A DNA stretch of 64,000 nucleotides from assembly GCF_013449725.1 (NCBI RefSeq), contig NZ_JACCFF010000001.1, forward strand, positions 1,736,001-1,800,000, written 5' to 3'. Each line of letters opens with the position of its first letter. Positions within the stretch are counted from its first letter, which is position 1. Made by a program: the position numbers and the translations under genes. Positions 8,720-17,322 of the stretch are shown here, one piece after another. This DNA is from Mycobacteroides sp. LB1. Its GTDB lineage: Bacteria; Actinomycetota; Actinomycetes; Mycobacteriales; Mycobacteriaceae. Below the pieces are notes generated by a model, which saw only the letters and a list, made by a program, of their open reading frames with translations, was not told where the DNA came from and made no database searches.

Positions 8720-8816
8720 GATTCTCCTTCACGTATTCGCTGATTTGCTTACTGGCACCATCGTGCCGGAAATACTTCCAAAACAAAACGTGATTGTTCG
8801 CACTATATTGATAGGT
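8720..8816. promoter_or_regulatory. ahpC-oxyR divergent promoter region
   Basis: The 97-base region contains a central inverted repeat GGCAC-CATC-GTGCC (8754-8767), a candidate OxyR site. On the oxyR side TATATT at 8804-8809 ends 7 nt before the ATG, predicting a leaderless oxyR message. Control of both directions by OxyR is established for this locus in other mycobacteria. Confidence 0.55.
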
Positions 8817-9764
8817 ATGTCCGATCGTAGTTATCAGCCGACGGTGGTCGGCCTACGCGCTTTTGTGGCTATCGCACGTAAACGCCACTTCGGAAGCGCG
8901 GCCGCCGAGCTCGGAGTGAGTCAACCCTCGCTCTCACAGGCCCTGTCCATGCTCGAAGAGGGGCTGCGGGTGCAGCTCATCGAACGCAACACCCGCAAGG
9001 TGTTGCTCACACCCGAGGGTGAGGCCCTACTGGAGAAGGCCGCAGCCGCGCTGGATGCGGTGGACGAATTCACCTCCGCCGCAAGCGGGGTGCGCGATCC
9101 CTTCGCACAGACGCTCCGACTCGGCCTGATCCCCACCGTGGCCCCGTATGTGCTGCCCATGGTGCTCAGCGGCCTGGCCCGCGAATTCCCCGAGATGTCG
9201 TTGCGGGTCACCGAGGACCAGACCTCGCGACTGCTGCGATCTCTCGCCGACGGGTCCTTGGATGTCGCGGTGATGGCGCTGCCCGCGCAAACCCACGGCA
9301 TGGCAGAGATACCCATGTACCGGGAGGACTTCGTTCTCGCCCTCCCGGCCGGACATCCGCTCGCAGGCAGTAAAAACGTCGAGCCCGCCGACCTGGCCGA
9401 TATGCCACTGCTGTTGCTGGACGAGGGCCATTGCCTTCGCGATCAGGCGCTCGAGGTGTGCCAGCTCGCTGGAGTGCGACCCGATCTGGGCCACACCCGC
9501 GCTGCCTCCCTGGCCACCGCCGTGCAGTGCGTCGAGGGCGGACTCGGGGTCACGCTCATCCCCGGTACCGCCGTCACCGCCGAAACCGCGAGGGGCGGGC
9601 TGGCCACCGCGACCTTCGCCGCGCCGGTGCCGGGTCGCCGGATCGGCTTGGTGTACCGCGCGATCAGTGGACGCGAGGACGCCTATCGACGGCTAGCCGG
9701 CCTGCTGACCCAGCTCGTCTCAGCGGTGCACCCGGTCACCGACTCGCTGGCAGAGATCGTCTAG
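8817..9764 (+). CDS. oxyR: Hydrogen-peroxide-sensing LysR regulator OxyR (intact)
   Basis: A full-length 315-residue LysR regulator. The N-terminal winged helix-turn-helix is visible ([20 protein letters not shown], then [13 protein letters not shown]). The redox pair occurs as [12 protein letters not shown] near residues 205-214, matching the OxyR peroxide-sensing cysteines. ATG 8817 is chosen because TATATT ends 7 nt upstream; longer upstream reading would run into the ahpC promoter. In M. tuberculosis oxyR is a well-known pseudogene, whereas this copy has no frameshift or stop. Its last 4 bases overlap the convergent PEP-mutase-fold gene. Confidence 0.95.
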   Translation: MSDRSYQPTVVGLRAFVAIARKRHFGSAAAELGVSQPSLSQALSMLEEGLRVQLIERNTRKVLLTPEGEALLEKAAAALDAVDEFTSAASGVRDPFAQTLRLGLIPTVAPYVLPMVLSGLAREFPEMSLRVTEDQTSRLLRSLADGSLDVAVMALPAQTHGMAEIPMYREDFVLALPAGHPLAGSKNVEPADLADMPLLLLDEGHCLRDQALEVCQLAGVRPDLGHTRAASLATAVQCVEGGLGVTLIPGTAVTAETARGGLATATFAAPVPGRRIGLVYRAISGREDAYRRLAGLLTQLVSAVHPVTDSLAEIV

Positions 9765-10516
9765 CGCCAGCGCGCCAGGATCTCCTCGGCCCGCGCCGAC
9801 AATGCCCGCTGCAGGAACGGCCCGAAGCTGATCCGCCCGACACCCAGCGGACCGAACGAAGCCGGATCATCCACATCGGGCACCGCAATGGCATTCACCG
9901 GAAGAGGCAGCTCAGATGTCAAGCGCTGCTGCACATCCGGCGCATGCCTGCCCACCGGATACAGCGAGTCGGCACCGGCCTCGGCGGCGAGCTTCAGCCG
10001 TGCGATGGCGCGATCCACCCGATCGGACTCATCCCCGATCTGTCGCAGGATGACATCCGTACGCGCATTGATCACCACCGGCACGCCCGCCTGGTCGGCC
10101 GCAAGCCGAAGTGCGCCAACGAGATCCGCGTGCTCCTGCGGCTCGCGGATCCGGCCGCCCTCACTGTGCACGGTGTCCTCGATGTTCAGGCCAACCGCCC
10201 CCGCCTCGATCAGTCCCTCAACGAGACGCTGCGCTGTCTGCGCATAACCGGACTCGATATCCACCGATACCGGCACGTCGACCGCCGCGGTGATCTGTGC
10301 GACCCGGGTAAGTACGTCCTCGAACGACATCCCCTCCTCATCGGGCTTTCCCAACGAATCGGCGAGCGGATGCGAACCCACCGTCAAGGCCACGAAACCG
10401 GCCTCCACAGCGAGTTTCGCCGACCAGGCATCCCACACGGTAGGCAGAAACACCGGATCGCCGGGGACGTGCAGGGACTTCAGCAGGGACGCCTTGGCAG
10501 CGAGATCAGTAGACAT
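9761..10516 (-). CDS. Isocitrate lyase/PEP mutase-fold enzyme
   Basis: The 251-residue protein has the short PEP-mutase/isocitrate-lyase barrel. Visible are [34 protein letters not shown] (metal-binding Asp/Glu strand), GLNIEDTV and INARTDV. Relatives cleave or hydrolyse a C-C bond next to a carboxylate (oxaloacetate hydrolase, methylisocitrate lyase, dimethylmalate lyase). The cysteine loop of true lyases is not visible; [17 protein letters not shown] sits in its region. It is the last gene of a four-gene minus-strand operon, 29 bases after the GntR gene. The substrate is unknown. A TTG four codons earlier is an alternative start. Confidence 0.82.
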   Translation of the reverse strand: MSTDLAAKASLLKSLHVPGDPVFLPTVWDAWSAKLAVEAGFVALTVGSHPLADSLGKPDEEGMSFEDVLTRVAQITAAVDVPVSVDIESGYAQTAQRLVEGLIEAGAVGLNIEDTVHSEGGRIREPQEHADLVGALRLAADQAGVPVVINARTDVILRQIGDESDRVDRAIARLKLAAEAGADSLYPVGRHAPDVQQRLTSELPLPVNAIAVPDVDDPASFGPLGVGRISFGPFLQRALSARAEEILARWR

Positions 10517-10545
10517 GCCTACATCCAACCCCGGTTCGTCTGGAT

Positions 10546-11238
10546 TTACTCCACCGGTCCGCCCGCCGAACCACGATGCGCCATCAGACGCGCCACCGCA
10601 TCGCGCATATGCTCCTCGATCAATCGATACGCCGCGGGCGCGTCACCGGCGCCGATCGCCGCGCAGAGGACTTCATGCTCGCGGACCTGCTCACCGAGGT
10701 CGGCGTACGTGCCCTGCAGCTCGCCCAGCAGCATGCGCGTCTCCACCAGCAGAGTGCGCATGGCGCGGCGCAGCCGCGGGCTTCCCGAACAATCGACCAG
10801 CACCTGATGAAACTCTTGATCGGCATCGGTGACGGCGACGACATCGCCCCGAGTGGCAGCCTCGGTCATCATTGCCACCGGCACGACCAGCCGACGATAG
10901 GTGGTGACGGTATCCCCGGACATGATGCGTTCCAAGGCCGCCCGCTCGATGGCGGCCCGCGCCCGGTAGACGTCCTGGACGTCTTCATCGGTCAGCTCGA
11001 TGACGAAGATGCCGCGATTGCGCTCGCTGCGCAAAAGACCCTCCGAAACCAGCCGCTGCATGGCCTCGCGCAGCGGTCCTCGGGATACCGCGAATTGCGC
11101 CGCCAACGAGGCCTCGCCCAGCTGCGCGCCCGGCGCGAGCACACCCCGCATAATGGCGATCCGCAGCCGCTCGGCAATCAGCTCGGCCGTCGATTGCCGT
11201 TCCAGCGGGGCGAATTCCTCAGGTACCAGCGTCGTCAT
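10546..11238 (-). CDS. GntR-family regulator with FCD domain (candidate regulator of the catabolic island)
   Basis: The 230-residue regulator has an N-terminal winged helix (LRIAIMRGVLAPGAQLGEAS, then SRGPLREAMQRLVSEGLL) and a C-terminal FCD ligand domain. The metal/ligand residues appear in DADQEFHQ, REHEVL and EEHMRDAV. FCD regulators usually bind TTGT-NN-ACAA-like palindromes and sense small carboxylic acids. Two divergent promoters in this island carry GATTGTNGACAATC, fitting that operator class, and the gene lies inside one of the controlled operons, so feedback control is likely. A copy of the 20-base dispersed repeat sits immediately upstream of its start codon. Confidence 0.9.
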   Translation of the reverse strand: MTTLVPEEFAPLERQSTAELIAERLRIAIMRGVLAPGAQLGEASLAAQFAVSRGPLREAMQRLVSEGLLRSERNRGIFVIELTDEDVQDVYRARAAIERAALERIMSGDTVTTYRRLVVPVAMMTEAATRGDVVAVTDADQEFHQVLVDCSGSPRLRRAMRTLLVETRMLLGELQGTYADLGEQVREHEVLCAAIGAGDAPAAYRLIEEHMRDAVARLMAHRGSAGGPVE

Positions 11239-11242
11239 CGTG

Positions 11243-11264
11243 GATGAGCCACTCGCGCGAAGAC
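11243..11264 (+). repeat. Dispersed GATGAGCC..GCGCGAAGA repeat, copy 1
   Basis: The sequence resembles GATGAGCCGCTTGCGCGAAG with two changes. It lies in the 28-base gap between the two genes of a minus-strand operon, directly before the GntR start codon. Confidence 0.6.
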
Positions 11265-11266
11265 CA

Positions 11267-11989
11267 TCATCGTTCTCTCCTGAAAAGCCGCCCCAAACCC
11301 GGAATATCGGGCACCTCGTCGATTAATCGCAAACCTTCCCACACCGTCACCTGGTTGGCGGTCAAGACCGTCTTACTCAGGCGTGCTTCGAGCCGCTCGA
11401 CATGCGCGATGGTGTGCATGGCCGTGTCCGGGATCAGCAGTGCCTGGGCATCAGGGTGGTCATTGGCGTCCGCCAGCTCGTCGACCTGATCTGCGGCGAG
11501 CCGGCCCACCTCGGCAGCGGTGTCGATACCCGCCTCACCCATCGCCGCCACTTCGATGTCATGCGCCGCCAGGAAGGCCACGAACAGCTCGGCGATGTCC
11601 CGTGGATAGCTGGCGGCTACAGCCACACGTGAAATACCCAAGGCGGCAAGAGCATTGACGAATGCGAAGGAGGTGCTCGATGCGGGGGTTCCGCTGCACT
11701 CCGAGAGCCCTGCCACCTGCTCGGCCGCACCCTGCGGCCCGTACACAAAGCTGCCCGAGGTACACGCCCAGACCACTGCGCTCGGCTCGTGCGGCCGCAA
11801 CAGCCGTGCCCCCTCGGCGAGCCTGTCCGGGCTGCCCAGATCGAGCAGCTCGGGCACGGCGTGCAGGTCGGTGCCGTAGATGTGCACGACGGGGAAGTTC
11901 ATATCGAGCTGCCGCGCCACCAACGGGTAATCCGATTCCGCGGCGTGGTCGGGATAGATGAAACCCACGGTCGGACGTGCATTAGCCAC
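11267..11989 (-). CDS. Asp/Glu-racemase-fold enzyme, single-cysteine variant (maleate isomerase/decarboxylase-like)
   Basis: The 240-residue protein has the two-half Asp/Glu racemase fold. The first active-site cysteine is present in VVWACTSGSFVYG near residue 78. The second half, where its neighbour has VSCTNLRT, reads LLIPDTAMHTI here, with no cysteine. Loss of one of the two cysteines is what separates arylmalonate decarboxylase-like members from true isomerases, although there the other cysteine is lost. The GTG start at 11989 follows GGAGGAGG and overlaps the upstream gene by 8 bases, so the pair is translationally coupled. The two enzymes may form a heteromer or act in sequence. Confidence 0.8.
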   Translation of the reverse strand: MANARPTVGFIYPDHAAESDYPLVARQLDMNFPVVHIYGTDLHAVPELLDLGSPDRLAEGARLLRPHEPSAVVWACTSGSFVYGPQGAAEQVAGLSECSGTPASSTSFAFVNALAALGISRVAVAASYPRDIAELFVAFLAAHDIEVAAMGEAGIDTAAEVGRLAADQVDELADANDHPDAQALLIPDTAMHTIAHVERLEARLSKTVLTANQVTVWEGLRLIDEVPDIPGLGRLFRRER

Positions 11990-12743
11990 TCGAACCTCCT
12001 CCGAATACATCGCGAAGCCACTTACCGGGTCCCATCATGGGAAGACTCATCCGGTCCAGGCACGCCCAGATGGTCAGTTGGTTGGCCGTCAGTACCGGCT
12101 TGCCCAACAGGCCCTCCAAAGGCTCGATCACGTCATAGGTGCGCAGGTTGGTACAGCTGACGAAGATCGCCTCGGCCTCGTCGGTATCGGCGGCCAAGAT
12201 CCGCTCGGCCACGGTCCGGTAATTGACCTTCCAGATCCCACCGCCCAGGCCCAGGTGATCTGTCCGCACCACCGTTACGCCCAACTCCCCCAGGAACTTC
12301 ACGAGCAGTTCGGTCAGCTCGGCGTCATAGGGGGTGATGACGCTGATCCGGCTGATATTCAGTGCCGTCACCGCCTCGGCCAGCGCACCCGACGTGGTGA
12401 CGGCGGACTTGGCGCCGGCCGCCATGATCGCCTCGACCAACGACCGTTCGTGCTCAACTCCCCGGATAAAGCTGCCCGAAGTACACAGATACGCAACGAC
12501 TTCCGGCTCGACATGCAACACATCGCGGGTGGCCGCTTGCAGGTGACTGGTATTGGACACCAGCTCCGCCATGGCCCGGCTCACCGGCACCGGCTCATAC
12601 GGGGTGCGGGCGAGATGCAAAGACACCTCCGCGGGAACCCACCGCCACAGCTCACGCTCCAGCGCCAGATCAAAGGGTGCAATGATCCCGATGCCACGCT
12701 GGTCGGCCGACTCCGCGAAGTCGGGAAGTGACGTGAAATCCAC
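11982..12743 (-). CDS. Maleate isomerase-like Asp/Glu-racemase-fold enzyme (two cysteines)
   Basis: This 253-residue enzyme keeps both catalytic cysteines of the maleate cis-trans isomerase group, in VAYLCTSGSFIRG near residue 89 and IFVSCTNLRTYDV near residue 200. Such enzymes interconvert cis and trans dicarboxylates or racemise acidic compounds without a cofactor. It is the first gene of the minus-strand operon (this gene, its single-Cys paralogue, GntR, PEP-mutase fold). The GTG start at 12743 has only a weak box (TAGGTC, six nt upstream). It is divergent from the hydroxyacid dehydrogenase across a 123-base region with the shared palindrome. Confidence 0.83.
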   Translation of the reverse strand: MDFTSLPDFAESADQRGIGIIAPFDLALERELWRWVPAEVSLHLARTPYEPVPVSRAMAELVSNTSHLQAATRDVLHVEPEVVAYLCTSGSFIRGVEHERSLVEAIMAAGAKSAVTTSGALAEAVTALNISRISVITPYDAELTELLVKFLGELGVTVVRTDHLGLGGGIWKVNYRTVAERILAADTDEAEAIFVSCTNLRTYDVIEPLEGLLGKPVLTANQLTIWACLDRMSLPMMGPGKWLRDVFGGGSSG

Positions 12744-12826
12744 CGGCAGGACCTAACACTCGCAGCATCGCTCGTCCCCCGAGGCTGCGTCCAACGCCCT
12801 TCACGCAAGCGGATCATCGCAACTCA

Positions 12827-12860
12827 GATTGTTGACAATCATACGATATCTCCATACGGT
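12827..12860 (+). promoter_or_regulatory. GATTGTTGACAATC operator over a TTGACA/TACGGT leaderless promoter
   Basis: The 14-bp palindrome GATTGTTGACAATC occupies 12827-12840. It overlaps the -35 hexamer TTGACA (12832-12837), which is 17 bases from TACGGT (12855-12860), itself 6 nt before the GTG at 12867. Binding there would block the promoter. The same palindrome with one base changed occurs at 19101-19114. Confidence 0.7.
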
Positions 12861-12866
12861 GTCAAC

Positions 12867-13832
12867 GTGAGTGCGCGTCCAGTTGTCGGGGATGAGCCGC
12901 TTGCGCGAAGACCAGTTGTCACTGTGCAGCACTCCTCCAACTCCGTTCCGGACAGGCTCGCCCCGGTGGCCAAGGCCGCGGAGCTACGACTGGTGAAATC
13001 CGATCAACTGACGACGGCGTTGCCTGGAGCCGAGATTCTGTTGGTCTACGACTTTCGGTCCTCGGCGTTTCGTGAGGCCTGGCCCGCTGCCGATTCGTTG
13101 CGCTGGGTGCATATCGCGTCGACGGGTGTGGACCCCGTGCTGTTCGACGAATTTGTCGAGAGTGATGTGGTGCTCACCAACTCCCGCGGCATCTTCGAAC
13201 GACCCATCGCAGAGTACGTACTGGCACAGATCCTGGCCTTCGCCAAGGACATCCGCCGCTCCACCCGGGCACAGGCCGCCCTGAGCTGGCGGCATTTCGA
13301 ATCAGAAGGCATCGAGGGGGTCCCCGTCGCGGTGCTCGGCACCGGGCCGATCGGGCGCGCAATCGCCGCACTACTGACCGCCGCCGGTATGCAGGTCACG
13401 GTAATTGGCAGGGCCGAATCCGCTGACCTACCTTCCTATGTGGGCGATATCGAGTATCTGGTGCTGGCGGCACCACTCACGGCACAGACGCGCTACATCG
13501 TCAACGCACAGGTGCTCACGGCGATGCGTCCTACCGCTCGGCTGATCAACGTGGGCCGCGGTGAGCTGGTCGGCTCCTGGGACCTGGTGACTGCGCTGAA
13601 CCAGGGCACCATCGCCGGAGCCGCGCTGGATGTCACCGACCCCGAACCCCTGCCCGTCGGGCATCCGTTGTGGCGCACACCGAATACACACATCACCCCA
13701 CATAACAGCGGTGACGTCCACGGCTGGTCCGATCGTCTCCAGGACCAGTTCATCGCCAATTTCGAACGGTACCTCCGCGGCGAGGAACTCCTGAACATCG
13801 TCGACAAGGACAGGATGCACCGCAATGCATGA
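12867..13832 (+). CDS. D-2-hydroxyacid dehydrogenase (NAD-dependent)
   Basis: The 321-residue protein reversibly oxidises a 2-hydroxy acid to a 2-oxo acid. The Rossmann motif is VLGTGPIGRAIAALL, and the catalytic triad is Arg in INVGRGELV, Glu in DVTDPEPLP and His in ITPHNSGD. The substrate loop IASTGVDP is present. The GTG start is supported by a perfectly spaced leaderless promoter. Near the start, codons 9-15 (DEPLARR) are encoded by a copy of the dispersed repeat, an added segment that ordinary family members should lack. The gene overlaps the amidase by 8 bases. Confidence 0.88.
   Translation: MSARPVVGDEPLARRPVVTVQHSSNSVPDRLAPVAKAAELRLVKSDQLTTALPGAEILLVYDFRSSAFREAWPAADSLRWVHIASTGVDPVLFDEFVESDVVLTNSRGIFERPIAEYVLAQILAFAKDIRRSTRAQAALSWRHFESEGIEGVPVAVLGTGPIGRAIAALLTAAGMQVTVIGRAESADLPSYVGDIEYLVLAAPLTAQTRYIVNAQVLTAMRPTARLINVGRGELVGSWDLVTALNQGTIAGAALDVTDPEPLPVGHPLWRTPNTHITPHNSGDVHGWSDRLQDQFIANFERYLRGEELLNIVDKDRMHRNA
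12891..12912 (+). repeat. Dispersed repeat, copy 2, inside a coding sequence
   Basis: GATGAGCCGCTTGCGCGAAG lies in frame near the 5' end of the hydroxyacid dehydrogenase gene and encodes DEPLARR. Confidence 0.65.
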
Positions 13833-15216
13833 ACCGACCGACCCCACCGAGATGACGGCCCTCGAACTGGTGACCGCCTACACCTCGGGGGAACTGTCAC
13901 CCGTCGAGGCGACGGCTGCGGTGCTGTCTCGCATCGCCCAAACAGACAGCGCTATCAATGCTTACTGCCTCGTCGACGAGGAGGCAGCCCTGGCGGCGGC
14001 CACCGAATCCGAAGAACGCTGGCGCGGCAACTACACCCGCGGCCTACTCGACGGTGTGCCGATCTCCATCAAGGACGTCTTCCTCACCCAGAACTGGCCC
14101 ACCCTGCGAGGCTCCGATCTGGTGGATCCCGCCGGCCCGTGGGAGGTGGACAGCCCTGCCGTACACCGCATCCGGGCCGACGGCATGGTCATGGTCGGTA
14201 AGACCACCACACCCGAGTTTGCGTGGAAGGGAGTCACCGACAGCCACCAGCGCGGGACCACCCACAACCCCGTCGATCCGCGCCGTACCGCCGGCGGGTC
14301 CTCCGGAGGCAGCGCGGCCGCCGTGGCCGCAGGTATGGCACCGATGTCCATCGGCACCGACGGCGGGGGCAGCATCCGGATCCCCGCCAGCTTCTGCGGC
14401 GTGGTCGGATTCAAACCCACGCACGGCCGAGTCCCGATGTACCCGATCAGCCCCTTTGGTCCACTGGCACATGGCGGTCCGATCACCCGCACGGTCGAGG
14501 ACACCGCATTGCTGATGGACATCATCAGCCTGCCGGATCACCGCGACCCCACCTCGCTGTCACCGACGCTCACCACCTACCGCTCGCAGGTATACCGCGA
14601 TATCACCGGGCTGGATATCGCCTACTCCCCCACCCTCGGTTATGTCGACGTCGATCCCGAGGTCGCCAGGTTGGTTGAAGACGCGGTGAACGCGCTCGAC
14701 GCGGCCGGGCTCCCTGTCACACACGCCGACCCAGGCTTTACCGATCCGATCGACGCATTCGAAACCCTATGGGCCGCGGGTGCGGCCGCCAGCCTGAACA
14801 ACTACGGATCCATCGGCGAGGCCGGTGCGAGCATCGATCCGGGACTGGCAGCCATGTGGGGCGCAGGAGCAGGGACCTCCGCCACCGATTACCTGGCGGC
14901 ACGCAACACGTGTGTGCAATTAGGTATTGCGATGGGCGACTTCCACGAGATGCACAATGTGCTCATCACTCCGACGGTGCCGATCCCGGCCTTCCCGGTG
15001 GGAGCCGATGTACCGCCGGAATCCGGTATGCGCTGGTGGGCCCAATGGACACCATTCACCTACCCGTTCAACATGACTCAACAGCCCGCGCTCTCCATTC
15101 CGGTGGGCCGGACCTCCGCGGGGCTGCCGGTCGGCATGCAGATCGTGGGCCCGCGACACAGTGACGACCTGGTGCTGGCGGTCGGCCACTTCGCGGAACG
15201 GGTGCTCGCGGGCTAG
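13825..15216 (+). CDS. Amidase (amidase-signature family)
   Basis: A 463-residue hydrolase of the Ser-cisSer-Lys family. The lysine is in VPISIKDVF near residue 78. The glycine/serine core is AGGSSGGSAAAVAAGMAPMS, and the nucleophilic serine lies in GTDGGGSIRIP near residue 182, followed by FCGVVGFKPTHGRVP. It would release ammonia from a carboxamide. It overlaps the dehydrogenase stop and is therefore co-translated. In this island it could supply the carboxylate handled by the isomerase-like enzymes, but that order is inference. Confidence 0.92.
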   Translation: MHEPTDPTEMTALELVTAYTSGELSPVEATAAVLSRIAQTDSAINAYCLVDEEAALAAATESEERWRGNYTRGLLDGVPISIKDVFLTQNWPTLRGSDLVDPAGPWEVDSPAVHRIRADGMVMVGKTTTPEFAWKGVTDSHQRGTTHNPVDPRRTAGGSSGGSAAAVAAGMAPMSIGTDGGGSIRIPASFCGVVGFKPTHGRVPMYPISPFGPLAHGGPITRTVEDTALLMDIISLPDHRDPTSLSPTLTTYRSQVYRDITGLDIAYSPTLGYVDVDPEVARLVEDAVNALDAAGLPVTHADPGFTDPIDAFETLWAAGAAASLNNYGSIGEAGASIDPGLAAMWGAGAGTSATDYLAARNTCVQLGIAMGDFHEMHNVLITPTVPIPAFPVGADVPPESGMRWWAQWTPFTYPFNMTQQPALSIPVGRTSAGLPVGMQIVGPRHSDDLVLAVGHFAERVLAG

Positions 15217-15235
15217 CCGCGAACTGCGATTGGCG

Positions 15236-15901
15236 TCAGCGCAGCAGTAATTGAACAAGTTCTGCTCGTATGGCAGGCCAATCGTTGCCGGTCATGTGAA
15301 GCTGCCGGGGTTCAAAAGCTCTCGCGAAGACGATCCCCCTAATCGCATTGAGTGCCAGCGATGTTCGCAGCGCTATGTTTTCGACCGCGACCGTCTGCTC
15401 ACCGAGAGCTTTGACGAATATCTCGCCAAAGGACGAGACGATTAACTCGGTTGCGGGCAAGAGGCGTTTACGAAGCTCCGGATCATCCGCCGCAGTCACC
15501 CAGAGTTTGAGTCCAAACTCGAACAGCGGATCCGTGTAGTCCTTCCACACGAGGTCGAGCACTGCTTCGGCGCGCTCCGGTTCGGTTATCGGGAGGACAT
15601 CGAGGCTTTCACGCACGGCCGCGGTGCGTTGCCTGATCGAGTATTCGAGCGCCTCAACGACGAGGTCGATCTTCCGGGGGAAAAAGTGACGACTACCTCC
15701 CGATGACACACCGGCGAGGTCGCTGATTCGGCGAACCGTGGTCTTGCTATACCCGACTTCGAGCACCGAAGCGATCGCCGCGTCGATGAGCTTCGCGCGT
15801 GTCTCAGCGCGACGCTGCGCCTGAGTCCGCCGACCCGCACTCGTGGAATCGACACCTTCCGAGTCTGTTACTCCACGCATCGGAGGAAATCTACCGGTCA
15901 T
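15236..15901 (-). CDS. TetR-family regulator
   Basis: The 221-residue protein has an N-terminal TetR helix-turn-helix (KLIDAAIASVLEVGYSKTTV, then ISDLAGVSSGGSRHFFPRKID) and a helical ligand domain. It is divergent from the MpaB-type oxygenase gene. The inverted repeat ATACCGC-N8-GCGGTAT at 15937-15958 lies between them and is the likely operator. ATG 15901 is the longest start; an ATG at residue 8 is an alternative. It appears unrelated to the surrounding catabolic regulon. Confidence 0.88.
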   Translation of the reverse strand: MTGRFPPMRGVTDSEGVDSTSAGRRTQAQRRAETRAKLIDAAIASVLEVGYSKTTVRRISDLAGVSSGGSRHFFPRKIDLVVEALEYSIRQRTAAVRESLDVLPITEPERAEAVLDLVWKDYTDPLFEFGLKLWVTAADDPELRKRLLPATELIVSSFGEIFVKALGEQTVAVENIALRTSLALNAIRGIVFARAFEPRQLHMTGNDWPAIRAELVQLLLR

Positions 15902-15936
15902 CGCGACCTAGTCGATGTTTCGACTTCCGCCTTCAT

Positions 15937-15958
15937 ATACCGCCCGCCTGTGCGGTAT
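15937..15958. promoter_or_regulatory. Inverted repeat ATACCGC-N8-GCGGTAT, likely TetR operator
   Basis: Perfect 7-base arms at 15937-15943 and 15952-15958 lie between the divergent TetR and MpaB-type genes. Confidence 0.55.
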
Positions 15959-16025
15959 GTTTCTTCATGCAGGGCCTAACTGGCCCTGCGGCCGCTTGCC
16001 GACGACAACGAAAGTGCAGGTAAAA

Positions 16026-17321
16026 ATGGTTATCTGGGCGCAAAAGCAATCTTCTGACCGCATGGAGACTCCCGCATTCATCAAGAAAAGCCCGGCACGC
16101 CTTGCCCTGGCGATCTTCGGATCCGACTCGGTAAGGCCGACGAAGGCGCAGGCGGCCGCGTTCCGGAAGTACCAGACAGTGAGCGACCCCATAGTCGACG
16201 AGCTGATCGCAGCGATCAAAAAGTTGCCCAAGGGTGAAGGGCGTGCTCAATTCGAGACGGCCCTGGAATCAGGTATCGAGGCTGTCGAAAGTCCGATTCC
16301 GGAGCTCGTGGCATTCATCGAAGAGCTTGAGAACGTGCCGTTCTGGGTCGATTTCGACAAGCTTTTGCTGGCACAGCGGACGGTATCGAGGATTCCGATG
16401 CGCACCCAGGTGATGCTGCTTACCTCTATCGCCTTCCCTGTCAGCTACGTATCCTCCAGAGTGAATCAAGTACTCGTACGGGCAGGGGACCTCGATCTCA
16501 AGGCACCGTCACGGCTCGCGGAAACCAACGTGTGGTTCTGCGAGTGCGCACTGCCGGGCGGCATGGACCGATTCGGCGAAGGATTCAAGATCACGGCGCG
16601 CGTCCGGCTGATTCACGGTTTCATCCGATCTGGAATGAACAGTCTCGACGATTGGAACTACGAAGAGTGGGGCCATCCCGTCAATCAGTCGCACTACACG
16701 GTGACGCTGATTCCGATCATGCTGTCGTCGCTGCTGACACTCTTGTTTGGCCATCTACATACCCCACGCGAGAACGATGCGGTACTGCACTTGCTGCGTT
16801 ACATGGCCCATGTCATGGGCGTGCACCCGGCGCTACAAATCACCTCGTTCGACGAGCTGCTGCGCCTCATCTGGCTCGCGATCTGGTCTGAGTTCGACCC
16901 GGACGCATCATCGCCACGATTGACCAAGGCTGCTCTCGATGCGGTACCCGTTCTGTACGGGCTGCCAACAACAGGCCCGCTGGCCCCGGCAATACGATGG
17001 GCTTTCCGCCAGATTCACGCCGATATCGCGACCATGGTGTTTGGGCCGTTCTACCGCAAGGCCTTTGGATTACCGCCACTAAGCCCCCTCGTTGCGGTGT
17101 TGCCTGTCATAGTGGGCGTCAATCTGCTCTCCGATGCCCTACGCATCATCACCCCGGGCGCTACCCGCCGTCGCTCGATCAAGGGGGCAGCTCAACGTCG
17201 TAAGGCACTCAAGGCGATGGCTGAACGAACACAGTCGAATCTCGCATTCACGCGCGACGAATCCAAACCCAGGGATATCGCGGTCGCCGCCAATGCCCCG
17301 CATCTGGCGGTGGCGAACTAG
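16026..17321 (+). CDS. MpaB/latex-clearing-protein-type oxygenase (DUF2236)
   Basis: The 431-residue protein matches the DUF2236 fold of heme-b oxygenases that includes Lcp rubber oxygenase and MpaB. The diagnostic helix appears as ITARVRLIHGFIRSGM near residue 200, giving the conserved Arg and His. Later motifs are a His-rich GHLHTPREND and a long hydrophobic helix. No clear signal peptide is seen. I chose ATG 16026 (AGG upstream) because the in-frame starts further up lie across the TetR operator. Function in this organism is unknown; members oxidise polyisoprenoids or mycophenolic-acid intermediates. Confidence 0.75.
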   Translation: MVIWAQKQSSDRMETPAFIKKSPARLALAIFGSDSVRPTKAQAAAFRKYQTVSDPIVDELIAAIKKLPKGEGRAQFETALESGIEAVESPIPELVAFIEELENVPFWVDFDKLLLAQRTVSRIPMRTQVMLLTSIAFPVSYVSSRVNQVLVRAGDLDLKAPSRLAETNVWFCECALPGGMDRFGEGFKITARVRLIHGFIRSGMNSLDDWNYEEWGHPVNQSHYTVTLIPIMLSSLLTLLFGHLHTPRENDAVLHLLRYMAHVMGVHPALQITSFDELLRLIWLAIWSEFDPDASSPRLTKAALDAVPVLYGLPTTGPLAPAIRWAFRQIHADIATMVFGPFYRKAFGLPPLSPLVAVLPVIVGVNLLSDALRIITPGATRRRSIKGAAQRRKALKAMAERTQSNLAFTRDESKPRDIAVAANAPHLAVAN

Positions 17322-17322
17322 A

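Noticed and set aside
9431..10807. A 458-codon plus-strand frame across the end of oxyR and the PEP-mutase-fold gene
   Set aside because: Covers two real genes in other frames and encodes Arg-rich sequence without a fold.
15915..16025. Longer N-terminus of the MpaB-type protein
   Set aside because: It would translate through the ATACCGC/GCGGTAT operator; ATG 16026 has a ribosome site and begins the expected protein.
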